From Gracilaria vermiculophylla (lineage: Eukaryota > Rhodophyta > Florideophyceae > Gracilariales > Gracilariaceae), in assembly GCA_019155205.2 (NCBI GenBank), contig JAHNZQ020003149.1:1612996-1646793 (forward strand): DNA of 33,798 nucleotides. Direction: 5' to 3'. The notes under the pieces were generated by a model. The model saw only the letters and a program-made list of their open reading frames with translations. It had not been told where the DNA came from and made no database searches. The position numbers and the translations under genes are program-made. Shown here one piece after another: positions 19,370 to 30,593 of the stretch. Every line of letters begins with the position of its first letter. The stretch's first letter is position 1.

Positions 19370-20561
19370 GCTGTACACCTCCTGCATCTTGAATCTCGAA
19401 TCTCAACCCCGAAACGGCGACGGATCTCTTTTTCGGACCTTGCATGGTCCCTTTTCTACTCTCTGCTCCTGTCTATCCCTCTGCTTGTACCGCCCATCAG
19501 GAGGAGCAACTATTCGCGTCGGGTTTTTCGGGGCGAAGAAGAAATCGATATCTCGTTAGGATGGCGATATCAATGCGAATGGTGGAAGTAAGGGTTGTGG
19601 GGGTGTAGTGTCACATCACGAGATTGCCTGGCGTGGAGTGTGATTAGGCTTGTTTGGGGCGGCGGAGAAGCGGTTACAATCTACGAACACTGGGATACGG
19701 GCAGCAAACTCGGTCCCGCGGAAGGGGCGTGAAGAGAAGGGAGAAAAGAAAGTGCAGGGAGGATCGCGATGCGGTTTGGATGTACGGTCGTTTCGTTTTT
19801 TTGTTTGTAAGATATAGGCCGGTGAAAGACGAGGTGGAGATCAGGTGATTCTATTGCAGTTTGTAAAAGACGCTGGACGGAAAGGAACAGGAATTCAAGA
19901 GCACAGTGAGTAGGGAGATTTCCGGTGTGAGCATAATGGGTGGAGAGCGTGCGGTTATTTGTGCAGTTGGTAGGGAAATAAACGGGGTGGGCCCAGTAAG
20001 TGAAAGGGTGGCAAATTGGAAGCAGTTAATAAAGTAAGTACGGTTGAAGGCCCTGTGGTAGAACCGCGACAAGAATTATAGTCAAGCACATAACAAATTT
20101 GAACGTTGGTGAGCGTCAAAAAAAGAAGCAGACTGTGCATATACATTTACTGTGTTTTTGGTGCAAAATACCGAAATTTGCAAGAGCAAATTGTGAATCT
20201 GGTAATCTAGAATGACCCACTATGTGGCACAGACGCCCTCTTCACCCTGCTACCTTACATATTTGATATGTGGTTGTTGACATTTACCCATTGGACTTGT
20301 ACTCTTCCAGATCAAATATCGTTTTCTTTACAGATCGCTGTAAGCGCCGATCCCATTCCAGAATGGCGTTCTCGCTCATCTTCACATTTGTGGACTTTTG
20401 TGAGCGTACTTGTTGAGCATGTAATGCTTCGGATGTTTCTAATACATCGATTCATAAGCCGCCTGTAATGGATGGTTTTCCTTTCTAAACGCTATTCAAA
20501 GAGACTACAGAAAAAAAACTCTTTTCTCTCATGCGAAAACGTATTATTTATGGATTTTTAC
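19370..20561. other. No recognised gene; G/purine-rich then mixed DNA upstream of copia
   Basis: 19.5-20.0 kb is G- and purine-rich on +, with scattered frames of 60-73 codons and no motif. 20.15-20.56 kb is ordinary AT-rich DNA up to the copia LTR. I see no RNA gene or repeat here. Confidence 0.4.
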
Positions 20562-20960
20562 CCTTAGCAAACAGACAGGAACATCGAAACAATACGTGTT
20601 GTGAGCCCTCGGAAAAATATAGAATGCACTGCCAGAGTACCACGGAGAACGTTTGACGTAACAGACTGACTTAGTACGTTTTCAAGCACCGTGGTAGGAT
20701 ATATGTGCTGAAAAAGGGCGATGCTTAGCCGCCTTGAACCCAACGTATTCTTAGTACTGCTGAAAGATACAACGAGTGTATATAGCGGATTGATAATGAC
20801 TGCTGGCGCGCGTAGTTCAGAAGCCGTATGAAAGCCTAGACAAGGCGTCCCACCCTTCAGTGGTTCAGAAGGAAGACACGAGAACCGATCAGAACACTAA
20901 AGACCTCTACCGACGAACAATTGTGCTACTTGAGACCTTCGCAATACCGATCTTTAGTAA
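20562..20960 (+). repeat. Copia 5' LTR
   Basis: Aligns end to end with 26044-26442, including long exact runs such as TATAGCGGATTGATAATGAC, GCGCGTAGTTCAGAAGCCGT and TTCAGTGGTTCAGAAGGAAG. It starts CCTTAG where the 3' copy has TGTTAG, so its TG end has mutated. A TATA-like GTATATAG lies at about 20778. Confidence 0.85.
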
Positions 20961-20969
20961 TTATGGGCC
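20961..20969 (+). other. Copia primer binding site (tRNA-iMet anticodon type)
   Basis: TTATGGGCC directly follows the 5' LTR and is complementary to the anticodon loop region (GGGCCCATAA) of eukaryotic initiator tRNA-Met. Copia elements are known to use an internal half-tRNA primer of this kind. The match is 9 bases, so it is suggestive, strengthened by its exact position. Confidence 0.55.
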
Positions 20970-21103
20970 TAAAAAACTCATCCAATCTGCCGTCGAGGCC
21001 CCGTTTCTATTGGGATATCCGAGCCGTACCGTGGACAGATGGACGTGGAAGCCAGGTGCGGTATGCAGAGGCTGTGCACCTGTAGCAGGCATTTCAAGAC
21101 ACG

Positions 21104-22432
21104 TTGGCTGATTCGAACAGTAACAAGATATTGAAGGAAGGCAGACGAATAATGCTTCAGTCACAGCTATACGGCAGGGCAAGAGATCTGTGTAAGACTA
21201 TACCGAACAGCATCATTCGTTTGGCAACTGGCGCACAGGCTTTCGTTGACGCGCTTTACAAGCGGATCCGCTCGCAGTCGTACCGGTCGTGTTTCAGGAT
21301 TTCATATCTCTCTTGAACACGAATAGAAATCACAAAGAGAGTTTTAAGAACTTTGAATCGAGATTCCACGCACAGTTGTCCAGACTCAACGCGCACGGAA
21401 CTGAGGCCAAGTTGTCAGACTCATCAGTGGCCTTCGCTTCGCTAGCTAATGCCGACGTGGATAGTCTTCGAAGAGTTCCTGTACTGGCAAATGCGGCATC
21501 AACGAACGCAAATTTGGCTGCGACGGTGACCACCAACGACTACCTGAAGGCAGTTTCGTATGATGCCATCGCATCAGTCTTGAGACAATGTGATACGATG
21601 AAGGGTCCAGGCGGAGACTCATGTAAGTCTCTCTCCGCGAATTAGTCCCACTACTCGTCGCGCGCAGGAAACTTAGGCTCTGGTTGCAGTAGAGGCAGTA
21701 ATGCGTCGGGACGTACACCCGAACAGTTCGCCATGTTGGATGTGGTCCAGATGCTGTCACTTTCGGTCAAAAGCAAATGTTCTGGGGACCATGGGCTGTG
21801 CTGAATGTTGACTTTGTGTGGTACACGTGTGCAGCTGTGCTATTCGGCACGTTGTTCACTACCATGTGGTTTCCAGGTGTACACATTGCATACTCAGCTT
21901 AATGTACACCAGATATGGTCTAGTGTAATGTGCCTCGTAATGGTAACTACACACATACATTGCTGTATGGACACGAGTGGTGGCGGAATACAGAGAGTGT
22001 AAGGTGGTTGAGTGAATTTGTGCATTGTCATGGTCTCGTGAGTGTACGGAAGTGTCATGCCTTGTTGTGCCTTGCTGTTGTAAGCATTATTGAATTGTAG
22101 CTAGTACATTTATGTCATGTTACAATTTGATTGGTAGTATTGAGTGTCTCGCCTTTTTAGTGTAATTTCTAATGCAACCTAGTTGGTGCGACTGAGCCAC
22201 CATATAAGTCGTGGTCAAGGCACCTCCAAGTAAATCCAAGCCAGAGCTGGCGAACATTCATAACATCCCTCCAACCTTCCCTTGACCCTCTGACCTTCAA
22301 TACGCCAAGCTCCAGGCAAGACCTAAGTGTCACAAGTTCAAAAAATTTGGACACTGGAAGAACGACCATGATGAAGATGGAACTCTGAAGCCCGGTGTGA
22401 AGGCCTTGGACGCTCCTTTAAACACCTAGTAC
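21104..22432 (+). pseudogene. Copia gag, interrupted by an insertion
   Basis: ADSNSNKILKEGRRIMLQSQ begins at 21104 with TTG, where an ATG would be expected, so the start is probably mutated. After a frameshift, LLNTNRNHKESFKNFESRFH, AQLSRLNAHGTEAKLSD and ASVLRQCDTMKGPGGDSC follow to a TAG at 21643, and the same frame continues as GNLGSGCSRGSNASGRTPEQ up to LDVV (21747). Gag resumes after a ~463-bp insertion as VVKAPPSKSKPELANI, KLQARPK, then CHKFKKFGHWKNDH (22328-22369). The last is a CCHC zinc knuckle with the second Cys replaced by Phe and the fourth by His. It would package element RNA in virus-like particles. The frame runs on to a TAG at about 22428. Confidence 0.7.
21748..22210. mobile_element. 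~463-bp insertion within copia gag, flanked by GTGGTC duplication
   Basis: GTGGTC occurs at 21742-21747 and again at 22211-22216. Gag coding text stops after the first (LDVV) and resumes in the second (VVKAPPSKSK). Taking out 469 nt (the insert plus one GTGGTC) would put the two gag parts in one frame, since the left is in frame 1 and the right in frame 2. The insert is GT-rich on +, with no ORF over about 65 codons, no TG...CA ends and no inverted termini that I can see. It may be a short non-autonomous element or solo terminal repeat of unknown family. Confidence 0.6.
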
Positions 22433-22434
22433 AC

Positions 22435-22810
22435 CGAAAATAATATGCTGACGTTCAACATGGCAAAACTCGACGCATTGGGCGTAGCCGTGGTTGCCTT
22501 CGACAGACCAGTTGGGCCCCTCCTGGACGACGGGGGCCCGTACAGTGGAATGGGATCCAAAGAATTACAGCTTATAGCTAAACTGGTGTGCCCGAAGTAG
22601 AACGGAGAACTCGAGCCGATACCAGATGCTGCTGCTGACAGACCCTTATGGCAATATGGTAGGGGGGAGCACAGCAGTCATTCGAAGAAGATCCTCGCCT
22701 CAGTTGTGTTTGAGGCACAGACCGATCAGAATGGTTCAGAGCAGATAAGGCATCTCGTCACCGATGGATCGTCGCAGTGGGTCATCGGACGGAACGTGAC
22801 CAACTATTGC
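22435..22810 (+). pseudogene. Copia aspartic protease region, broken
   Basis: Same frame as the zinc knuckle. PLLDDGGPYSGMGSKELQL has the catalytic Asp at 22526-22531 in a DDG context (oomycete copia proteases commonly read DDGAPYSG; this has Gly for Ala). VCPK-stop-NGELEPIPDA follows, where TAG most likely replaces a TGG (Trp) codon. Then VTDGSSQWVIGRNVT (about 22756-22800) closes the domain. It would process Gag-Pol. The flanking GVKALDAPLNT-stop joins it to gag without a separate start, so Gag-Pol was a single frame. Confidence 0.65.
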
Positions 22811-24128
22811 GATATCCTGCATGTTACCCAGAACAAACTGGTTCTACCACTCGACTCTAGTGGCATTTCTCAGGGAACTATCACACTAATGGATCACGAC
22901 ATGCATACGTACATTCCGCTTTCGGCTTTTATGTTTCATGCGAACAGTATGACGGACCAAAACGAAACTACCTTGTTTTGTGCGTCGGCACACATTGAAG
23001 GCGAAAACGCAAATAAGACGCAGAGCGACCTGAAAAAGATCATCGAAAAGGTCGATAAGCACGTTTGAGGACATTCCACCTACTAGGACATCAAGGAATT
23101 GCTGGAGTGCAGCGCACTGTGGAATCTTCACGTAGAGAAGTACTTGCAATCTGTTCTGCAGAGATGCACCACCTGTCAGACTACGGCGAAGCCAGCCGCC
23201 AGCCGAAAGGTATCTCTGAGTGCCATGACTAGACAATTCAATGATTTCTTGTGCGTGGATCATATGTTCCTCGACCAGTAATGTGTGATGCACTTTATGG
23301 ATACCGCATCGTACTACTCCGCGGGCACTATTGTCGACATTACGTCGATGGCTAAGGCGATCCAGTTGTTCGACGCTCACTGGATTACCCCATTCTGGAA
23401 CCCGCAGGTCGTCGCGTACTACCAGGCTTTCAACAACAGCATCTTACAATCATATATGAAGGACCAGGAGATCGACTGTAGGCCACTTCCACTGCGCCGG
23501 CACAACAAGAATGTTCTCGAATAGTGGCACGGAATCATCCAAGACATTTTTGTACGACTTAAGGACGCCACCGAACGGGATCCGAAGGAATGGACAGAAG
23601 GATGGAACGTCCAATAAGCCATCAGGATTTCAAACGACCTCTACGGTAGCAAGATGTTGTCAGCACAGGAGTTGGCAAAGGGGTACGCGAGGCCCGTCCA
23701 GTCTAATGCAATGCCCAAGTAGCTCCCCCAATACCTTATTGATTCGTACCAGACACTCCTGGCGAAGCGAAAGCTGACGCTCATCCTCCGATCAAAGGCT
23801 ATCAAAGAATCCACCATTGCTGTCGGAGACCTGGTACAAATCTTCATTAAGGACGACAATGCAAAGAGAGGTTGCTGGTCCGAGAACAGACCAGTTTTTT
23901 CCTTTGAATTTGCCAATCGTACTGTAACTGTCCCGGGTTCGAAGGGCAAAAAGATTTCCGCACCTATCGAAGATGTAAGGCCAGCTGTAAGTGACAACGA
24001 GCTAGCGGCCGCTGTGCAAGATGCTATCGACGAGCTAGATAGAAGTTTAAATGAAGTTCTATCTAAACTGGACAACGAAACACAGTATAGTGAAGAAGAA
24101 TCCGGTGCATACTACCCCATCTCAGGTT
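22811..24128 (+). pseudogene. Copia integrase, broken
   Basis: GAG-pre-integrase text NYCDILHVTQNKLVLPLDSS is followed by GHSTY-stop-DIKELLE, LHVEKYLQSVLQRCTTCQTT (zinc-binding HHCC, with the CxxC visible at about 23166), then FNDFLCVDHMFLD (first catalytic Asp of the core), VMHFMDTASYYSAGTIVD, and a second-Asp/Glu region (FNNSILQSYMKDQEIDC) that no longer shows the canonical DNGxEF. The tail contains LAKRKLTLILRSKAIKEST, AVGDLVQIFIKDDNAKRGCW and an acidic linker with SDNELAAAVQDAIDELDRSL. Most of it lies in one frame with five or more stops, so point mutation rather than indels has destroyed it. Confidence 0.7.
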
Positions 24129-24189
24129 GATCAGAGAGTGAAGAGGAATTGGAAAGCGTTGGACCTAATCTACCGAAGGTGGGCGACAC

Positions 24190-25250
24190 AATTTCGGTGA
24201 GCCTACGGGAAAGTACTATGTCCACTACACCGATGGAGACGAAGAGAAGCTGATGCTGCAGGATGAGGTGTGGAACTATGTCACTGACCAACCGAACGAT
24301 CCATCATAGGCTGAAGACTCCGGGGATGGAAAATACCGCATGGTTGCAGGCGAAGTCCAACTTTCACCAGGGCAGGAGCTTTACAGTACCGAGAAACTGC
24401 TTATCCATCAGTACTTTAAGGTGTTTGGAACCGATGAATTCATGCTGCATCAAGCACAGGGACTCGGGCCATTCGCTACGCCGAACGCCTACGAGATGGA
24501 AGAGAAATCCTCCAAGAAGATCGTGAGGGCTGTGGGAGTATAACCGATACCCAAGAACGCTAAAATTGTAACCAGTCATGTGTTCTACAAGGTGAAACGC
24601 TGTAACGATACCACATTAACGTTTAAGGCCCGTGTTGTTGTTCACGGAAACAAGGACCGTGAGAAGGATATTGTGAAGACGGACTCTGCGACTTGTTCGC
24701 CAGTCGGCATTTGAATCCTACTCTCACTCTCTTCAATCATTTGCTGGATCCTAGCAAAAATCGACTTCAAAAATGCGCTCCTACAGACTCAAGCGCCACA
24801 GGATGTGTACATGGTGTCACCGAGGGAATGTGAGACTCGTCACCGGGACTACTGGTTGTGACTATCAGCCGCATATGGACTGGCGAACACTGGTGCCAAG
24901 TGGCAACAGTTGAGCGAAGATGTCCACCGTGGTTTCGGATTTTCTTAGCTCGTCTATGTCCCACAATTGTTCTACATGAAGATGGCTCAGAAAGTCGTGG
25001 TTGTGGCAGTCAAAGTCGTCGATGACATCTTGTTTGGCGGCGATAGAAGCAAGCTGTCCGAAGTCATTGAGAAAATCAAGAAGAACTACAAGCTAGGTAC
25101 CATAGTGTACGGACTAGGAAATGTTCACTTCTAAGGCTTGACGGTTACGCAACATGATGACATAACAGTTGGATTCCACGGTGATGAGAAGATGCAGAAC
25201 TACCTGGCACCCACAATTAGCCGCATGAGGAGGAAGCAGTACGACTACCG
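24190..25250 (+). pseudogene. Copia reverse transcriptase, broken
   Basis: Order of blocks: IPKNAKIVTSHVFYKVK and LTFKARVVVHGNKDREKD (about 24549-24670, canonical IVGSH-x-V-x-K, KARIVP-x-G). Then WILAKIDFKNALLQTQAPQD (about 24744-24800), which keeps the first palm Asp. Next are LSAAYGLANTGAKWQQLSED, LVYVPQLFY and VKVVDDILFGGDRSKL (about 25009-25055), with both catalytic Asps of the xVDD site present at 25021-25026. Then NVHF-stop-GLTVTQHDDI. Stops and at least two frame changes inactivate it even though the active-site Asps remain. Confidence 0.75.
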
Positions 25251-25254
25251 TTTA

Positions 25255-26010
25255 AACAGCAAAGAGCTGGCAGCCTTCAGGTCACTGAACAGCAGCATCG
25301 ATTGGCTAGGCGTCGCTGCGTTCCCTTTTTGCGCTTTTGCCGCAAGTTATCTTTATTAGAAAGGGCCCGAGCTAAGGTGAAGGACCTTGTGACACAGATC
25401 AACCTTCTTAAGAAAGTCAAACAAAGAGTTAGTTCGCTCAAATTCGTGAGCCACCGCAGCAGAAGCAGTATAAGGTCTTTGTCGTTGTCTATTCTGATTC
25501 TAGCCTCACGCAGGACTACGGTCAGCTCGGTTTTGTCGCTAGACTCCTGTTTGGGGAATTGGAAATGTACTCTGTCATTCATGTGGTCGTATGGTGTTCT
25601 CATAAATCTCGCAGGCCCGTGAAGTCTATCGAATCTGCCGAGACGCTGGCAGCGGGCGAAACGGTTGACGAAGGACAACTTCTGGCTAATTTTTTTCAGG
25701 AGTTATTGGGTATACATGTCAGTTTGTGGATTGTCGTGGACTCGAAGGATCTGGACGGGACTTTTTCTACTTGCAGGAACGGTGCTGACTGTTCACTCCG
25801 TGGTGATGTCGCCGTTATCAGCTATGAGTTCTACACCCGCCACATCAACCGTATGATATGGATTACCGGAAAGATCAATTTAGCGAATCCAATGACGAAT
25901 ATTGACAGTCCTATGAGCTCTTGTTTGGAACTGATGCTGTACAACGGAAAGATATCAGTGGATTTCTGCGATGCATTTCTTAATCGCTCGGAAAAGTCTA
26001 CAGGATAGTT
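25255..26010 (+). pseudogene. Copia RNase H, broken
   Basis: Starts with ELAAFRSLNSSIDWLGVAA and PFCAFAASYL, then KVKDLVTQINLLKKVKQR and, after frame changes, VVYSDSSLTQDYGQLGF (about 25480-25530), corresponding to the catalytic Asp segment of copia RNase H. The last frame (25559-26008, 149 codons, open) contains SIESAETLAAGETVDEGQLL, the ESEY/AE-T-LA-AGE segment, and ends STG-stop shortly before the 3' LTR. It is the longest uninterrupted part of the element. Confidence 0.65.
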
Positions 26011-26043
26011 GTAATTCGAAGAGGAATGAGTAGAGATTTGTAC

Positions 26044-26442
26044 TGTTAGAAGACAGACGGGAACATCGGAACAGTACGTGTAATGAGCCTTCAGAAAGGT
26101 GCAGAATGCACTGACAGAGTACCACGGAGGACGTAGTACGTAACGGACTGACTTAGTACGTATTCAAGCACCGTGGTAGGATATTTGTGCTAAAAAAGAG
26201 CGATGCTTGGCCGCCTTGGACCCCACGTACTCTTAGTACTGCTGAAAGATACAACGAATTTATATAGCGGATTGATAATGACTGCTGGCGCGCGTAGTTC
26301 AGAAGCCGTATAAAAGCCTAGACAAGGCGTCCCACCCTTCAGTGGTTCAGAAGGAAGACACGAGAACCGCTTAGAACTCTAAAGAAATCTACCGACGAAC
26401 AACTGTGCTACTTCAAGTCATTCGCAAGACCGACCTTTAATA
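26044..26442 (+). repeat. Copia 3' LTR
   Basis: Begins TGTTAGAAGACAGACGGG and matches the 5' LTR over its whole length at roughly 90 percent by eye. Many differences are G/A or C/T. The match ends near CGACCTTTAAT, after which flanking DNA begins. Confidence 0.85.
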
Positions 26443-26447
26443 TTATT

Positions 26448-26830
26448 GGTTTCGTTTATAAAAAACTGAGAGAAAAGTAGGAAGATGCAGTATTAAGAAG
26501 AGTTTAAATATATAGAAATCATATGAGTACTTCAGCTACAGTAGCCCATAGAATAAAGAACAACACATAGAGATTCTAGTTCCGGCCCTAAAAATCCACA
26601 CCAAAACACTGTGGCACCCCAAACCATATCGCATATCGAAAAGAAAACCATGATAACTGTACAACACTTGTACGGCTTTGTATTGCTCAACTGCCTTATG
26701 CAAACCAGAACACATGGTCTGAAAAAATCGGAGACCAACTGTGACATATTTCAGGGGCAAAACACTGCACGAACCTACTTTTAGCTTCTGTACTACTGAA
26801 TCATTTACATCGAAAGAGCATTTTTGCTAG
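26448..26830. other. No gene recognised between copia and DDE_1 remnants
   Basis: AT-rich DNA. The 71-74 codon frames on the minus strand at about 26532-26760 overlap each other and carry no motif. Confidence 0.4.
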
Positions 26831-26839
26831 TTTTTCATG

Positions 26840-28455
26840 AAAGCTTTTGCTCAAAGCACCTCTACGCATGATAAGCTTAGAAAAGCAATACATTCCCTCT
26901 GTCACAACCCGTTGGTTTAGAATGTTATTTCTGCACATTACAAAACTTTTTGAAAAACGTATTAGTCACGGGTACAATGTGTGGGTCAATACGGCACCTG
27001 TTCAACTCCCTACGAATTCAAAAGCAGTCGCTGTACCAATATGTGGTTCGGAGCATCTGCTGGCATCCAAAAATGAGAAATAAATATTAATAGTGGACAC
27101 AGTGAAGCAATATACCTGCAAAAACAATCCGTTGGCAAAAGCTTCATTACTAGAGTTGGTACAGTACTTCGTAAAGCCTTAACCCAGGGCTCGCGTTAAT
27201 TTATCAGATTTAAAGATGGGAAGCCTCCGTCGGGGTGTACTAACGTATTTATCAAACGTTAAGACTTGAAATCACTCCGCATTCGATTTGAAAAGTTTTA
27301 ACGACTTGCAGAAACACCCAAAATGATAGCCCGATATATTGCCTTTTCGGAACTGGTAATAGATCGCTATGGAATCAAGCAACGTAAACAGGTTATCATT
27401 ATCGATAAACCAGGAGTTTCAAAACCAAAAATGCTGGAAAAACGTTTATGTAGAGCAAAAAGCACTATTGGTTCGGAGCTGCTTCAAAAAGGTACGCGCA
27501 TTAGAGGATCGTTTGATCGCCTCACTTTCATGCCCTTGGTATCCGCAGATGGAAAAGCTTGAAAGCCTGTAATCGAGGTTGGCAAAAGAAGCTAGCAATC
27601 GCTTTGTCAATGGTCCGGTTCAAACACTGCGTGAACTTCTCCTTCACTGTTTCATTTATGAACATAAGTTTCCTGGTGTGAAGTGTCCAATATTCTAGAA
27701 TTGGGCTACAAATTGGGTCCCAGAAACGAAAAAAGTTCGAAAAAGAAGAAAACATTTTCTAACTATTCTTGATTGGTATTCAGGTCATGATCATTATCGT
27801 ACTCTGCTGTATTTACCAGAAAACATATGGTTGTCGTAACTCTTGAATCACAATTCAGCCTTATTATTCCACCTCTGGATGTGTCTGTCTTTCTTGGGTT
27901 CAAGTTGCATATGAATCATGAGCTGCGCATAGCTAAAGTCCAGTTTGTCGTTGAATTATATGATTTTCATTGCGCATTAATCGTGGTGCTTCCGAGTTCA
28001 ATGAAAGTCGGAAATATACATAGTGCGAGTCAGCAAAGGTTCTGTGGGTCCATGACAAAGAATTTCGAGAGACGCTTCTGACATTACGTTCGCCAATTTA
28101 TGGACTACATAAAATGCTACACATAATGTTCCTATATAATTTCTTATTAAAGCCTTCTTAAACAACTCCCAGAGCCTGGATAAGGAATCCGATATTGATA
28201 AGCGTTGCACTGTGAAAGTTGAATCTTCGAACGAACGCCATTCGACGGCAGATCCAGTGCTCAATACTTACAAGCCAGCGACTAGAGAAAGATTTCGTTA
28301 AGAAAGTGCTGCCGACAACTATCTCTTTTATGAGCGGGCTTCGCGTAAATAGGAGCACTTAGAGCATTCAGCGCAGATTTGTAAGCAAAGGCGCAAAACC
28401 GCTGCTTCTTGCGCATCTCAGAAGCGCTCTTTGAAGTGCTTGGTTCGAAATTAGT
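26840..28455 (+). pseudogene. DDE_1 (pogo/CENP-B-like) transposase pseudogene
   Basis: N-terminal part: LLKAPLRMISLEKQYIPS-like text (26847 on), then FKDGKPPSG-like and HSAFDLKSFNDLQKHPK (about 27210-27320), the CENPB-type DNA-binding region. Core: IARYIAFSELVIDRYGIK, then IIIDKPGVSKPK (first Asp at 27414-27416; family NLDETGFS), RLTFMPLVSADGKA-stop-KPVIEV, FLTILDWYSGHDHYRTLLYL (second Asp at 27771-27773) and PPLDVSVFLGFKLHMN (third Asp at 27878-27880). The C-terminal basic tail includes ESSNERHSTADPVLNTYKPA and QICKQRRKTAASCASQKRSL (28190-28452). All three Asps survive, 36 codons separating the last two, but stops and frameshifts kill it. It differs in wording from the copies at 9.6 kb and 32.4 kb, so it belongs to a third lineage. 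Confidence 0.72.
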
Positions 28456-28745
28456 TTGTCGTTAAGCCGGCAGATGCAATGAAAAAGCCAGTCGGAAGGG
28501 AAGTCATCGAATCGTTTTTGCTTGACCTCAAAGCTTGGAAGGATTGAGATATGATCAAATCTGGTAGCATCAAACAAGCTAACTGCGTGCTGAATTTGCT
28601 TTTGGAAACCAGCTCGACACGCGCGATACACTGAACTATATGCGAGAACAGTACTATATGGCACGAAACTTTGGTTTCCGTTCTAAACGCCAAGTATTTG
28701 TGCCCGAAGACAACCAGGCATTCATGTGTCGTATGGAACGTTAAG
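28456..28745 (+). other. Short coding-like stretch, unrecognised
   Basis: The plus frame KKPVGREVIESFLLDLKAWK, stop, DMIKSGSIKQANCVLNLLLE looks translated, while the minus strand is open over about 80-98 codons (28368-28693). I cannot assign either. It may be flanking sequence of the DDE_1 element or a separate fragment. Confidence 0.25.
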
Positions 28746-30560
28746 AGTACGGTAGAAAAAGGGAAATGAGGTTGACTTCCATTGCCAATTTAGAAGTCAA
28801 ATCAAATTTCCGGGACATCAGATCTTCCATATAAAAATTAAATCCATAGGTATACAGTAAGCAGTCTCGTAAATACCATTTAACACTTAAAAGCATGGGC
28901 ATTTTGCATTTATGCAAATAGTAGGTCGAACATCAAACTGTAATGCAATGAATAGTAATTTGCTCAACAAGCAACCTATCGCACAACTTCGTAGTTTGTA
29001 CGGCAATCAGTTCGAAATATCTAGTTCGCCAGTATCTTCCGAAAATTTAATACTTTTGCACTGCGCCCCTAGACGCCTCTGCGAGTTGGGTTTATACCAC
29101 TGTTGAACCAGTTTTCGAGTGTCCAATTTTTAGACCCACTTATAAATACGGAATTGATGATTTGATTTTAATATCCAACATATTCTGCGTCTAACTAGTG
29201 CCCCGTAATATGTGTATTTGTGAAAGTGACATAAATCACGTAAACTTCATCATAAAACTTTTCACCACAATTTTATCTCAAACTAGTTAAATTTAACAGT
29301 TTTGCAATCTACTCAATAAAACTTTCTACTACCACTCGGTCTGAACAAATCCTTTTCTTTTTCGACTCTTCAATTGAACTTCAAAATCCGAATGGTGGTT
29401 TTTCTGTAAGACATATAGTCCTGAAATGTTCTGCAGCTCTTTAGTATCCATTATGCATCACAAGTTTTTAGTGCTTTCCATATTTAGCGACGGGATTTTC
29501 GGTATTCAGACTAAAATTTAAACCCTCATCTGACCGTACAGTTGTATCTGTTTTATAACATAATACATGAGACAGAAAAATATCAATCTCGGTTTAGAAT
29601 CTTGTAGTATATAGAGACGTTATGATTGCTAATGCATTTGAAAATACAAAAACGTCTGTCTCAAATCCAAATAGCTTATGCTTCCGGCTGAAAATTGTTT
29701 TATTCAGCAATGCTTTCTCCACTACATAAAAAATGTTAAACAACAACATCTGTTACAATATGAACATAGTGGAAATTTTGAAAGCGCGGATCTCGCTTTA
29801 AAACGTTTTTGGGCATTTTATATTCGATCATTACCATCCAAAACTTTGTTGTGTAGCTCTAAAGCTAAGGAAGACATTAAGATTGCGATCAGTCTTTCAA
29901 ACCTTGCTTTTTTTATTTAAAACAAGGGATCTAAAACTTTTCAAGTACAAACCATGTTAAACTGGTGTTATTGTCATAAAAAAAATTGTTTTTCATATCC
30001 CTGTATCGACTTACATTTATTTCTAGTTTTTAGGTGGAATATGTTGCATTGTTCTCCATATAATATCAAATTCTTTTCGTGTAAAATGATTTTCAAAAAT
30101 AAATATCTGAGAACGGGTTTTAAAGTACATTTCATCACATATCGGGATATTGGAGCCATACTATTCGTCGCAAGCTTCACAAAGATTTTTTGTAAAGTAT
30201 TGCTGCTGTTCATTTTCCGTTAAACAATTATTGTCTTTCAAAATGTCTAAAACATTTGTATGGTGTTCTACAGAAATAGAACCCATATTTTAGAGGCTCA
30301 TAAACGTTTCTTCTGCGAACAAGGAGAACGATGAAGTCTTTGCACATCTATTTAATATTTGCGAAACTACTACTGTTCATCTGCATTGTTGAAATATTAT
30401 TATGTAGTGTTTTGCTAAGATTTAGATGTATCACGAAATTAAAATCTTTGTTACTTATTAGCTGTATTTGTCTGACTGCAATACAACATGACGTTATCGT
30501 TAATCATTTGGTGTAACACCAAAGCGTTGCATAGATGCCTTTTATTTGCTTGTGTCTATC
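28746..30560. other. AT-rich DNA without recognisable genes
   Basis: Only short frames occur: 80 codons at 29678-29920 on +, 89 and 79 codons opposite each other at about 29954-30223, and 61 codons at 30331. They carry no motif and are Lys/Phe/Leu-rich as expected from AT-rich sequence. Possible decayed element DNA. Confidence 0.4.
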
Positions 30561-30593
30561 AGACCGGTGTCTTGACCTCCTGTAAGGTACTCT

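Larger units (their letters stand above)
20562..26443 (+). mobile_element. Ty1/copia LTR retrotransposon, degenerate, both LTRs present
   Basis: Two ~400-bp direct repeats bound an internal region with gag, protease, integrase, reverse transcriptase and RNase H in that order; integrase before RT is diagnostic of Ty1/copia. A hand count gives roughly 40 differences between the LTRs, so the insertion is old or the locus mutates fast. Stops and frameshifts occur throughout, so it is not autonomous. I found no clear target-site duplication outside the LTRs. A purine-rich stretch GAAGAGGAATGAGTAGAGA (about 26018-26036) just upstream of the 3' LTR is the likely polypurine tract. Confidence 0.85.

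Noticed and set aside
21734..22198. Solo LTR starting TGTTGGATG inside copia gag, with CGCCA/AGCCA as duplication
   Set aside because: It lacks a CA end and would not let gag resume in frame, whereas the GTGGTC-flanked boundaries do.
23641..24075. 144-codon minus-strand open frame
   Set aside because: Ser/Leu-rich shadow of the acidic integrase tail of the copia element.
20550..26450. Target-site duplication flanking the copia LTRs
   Set aside because: The bases outside the LTRs do not match well enough to call one, probably because of mutation.
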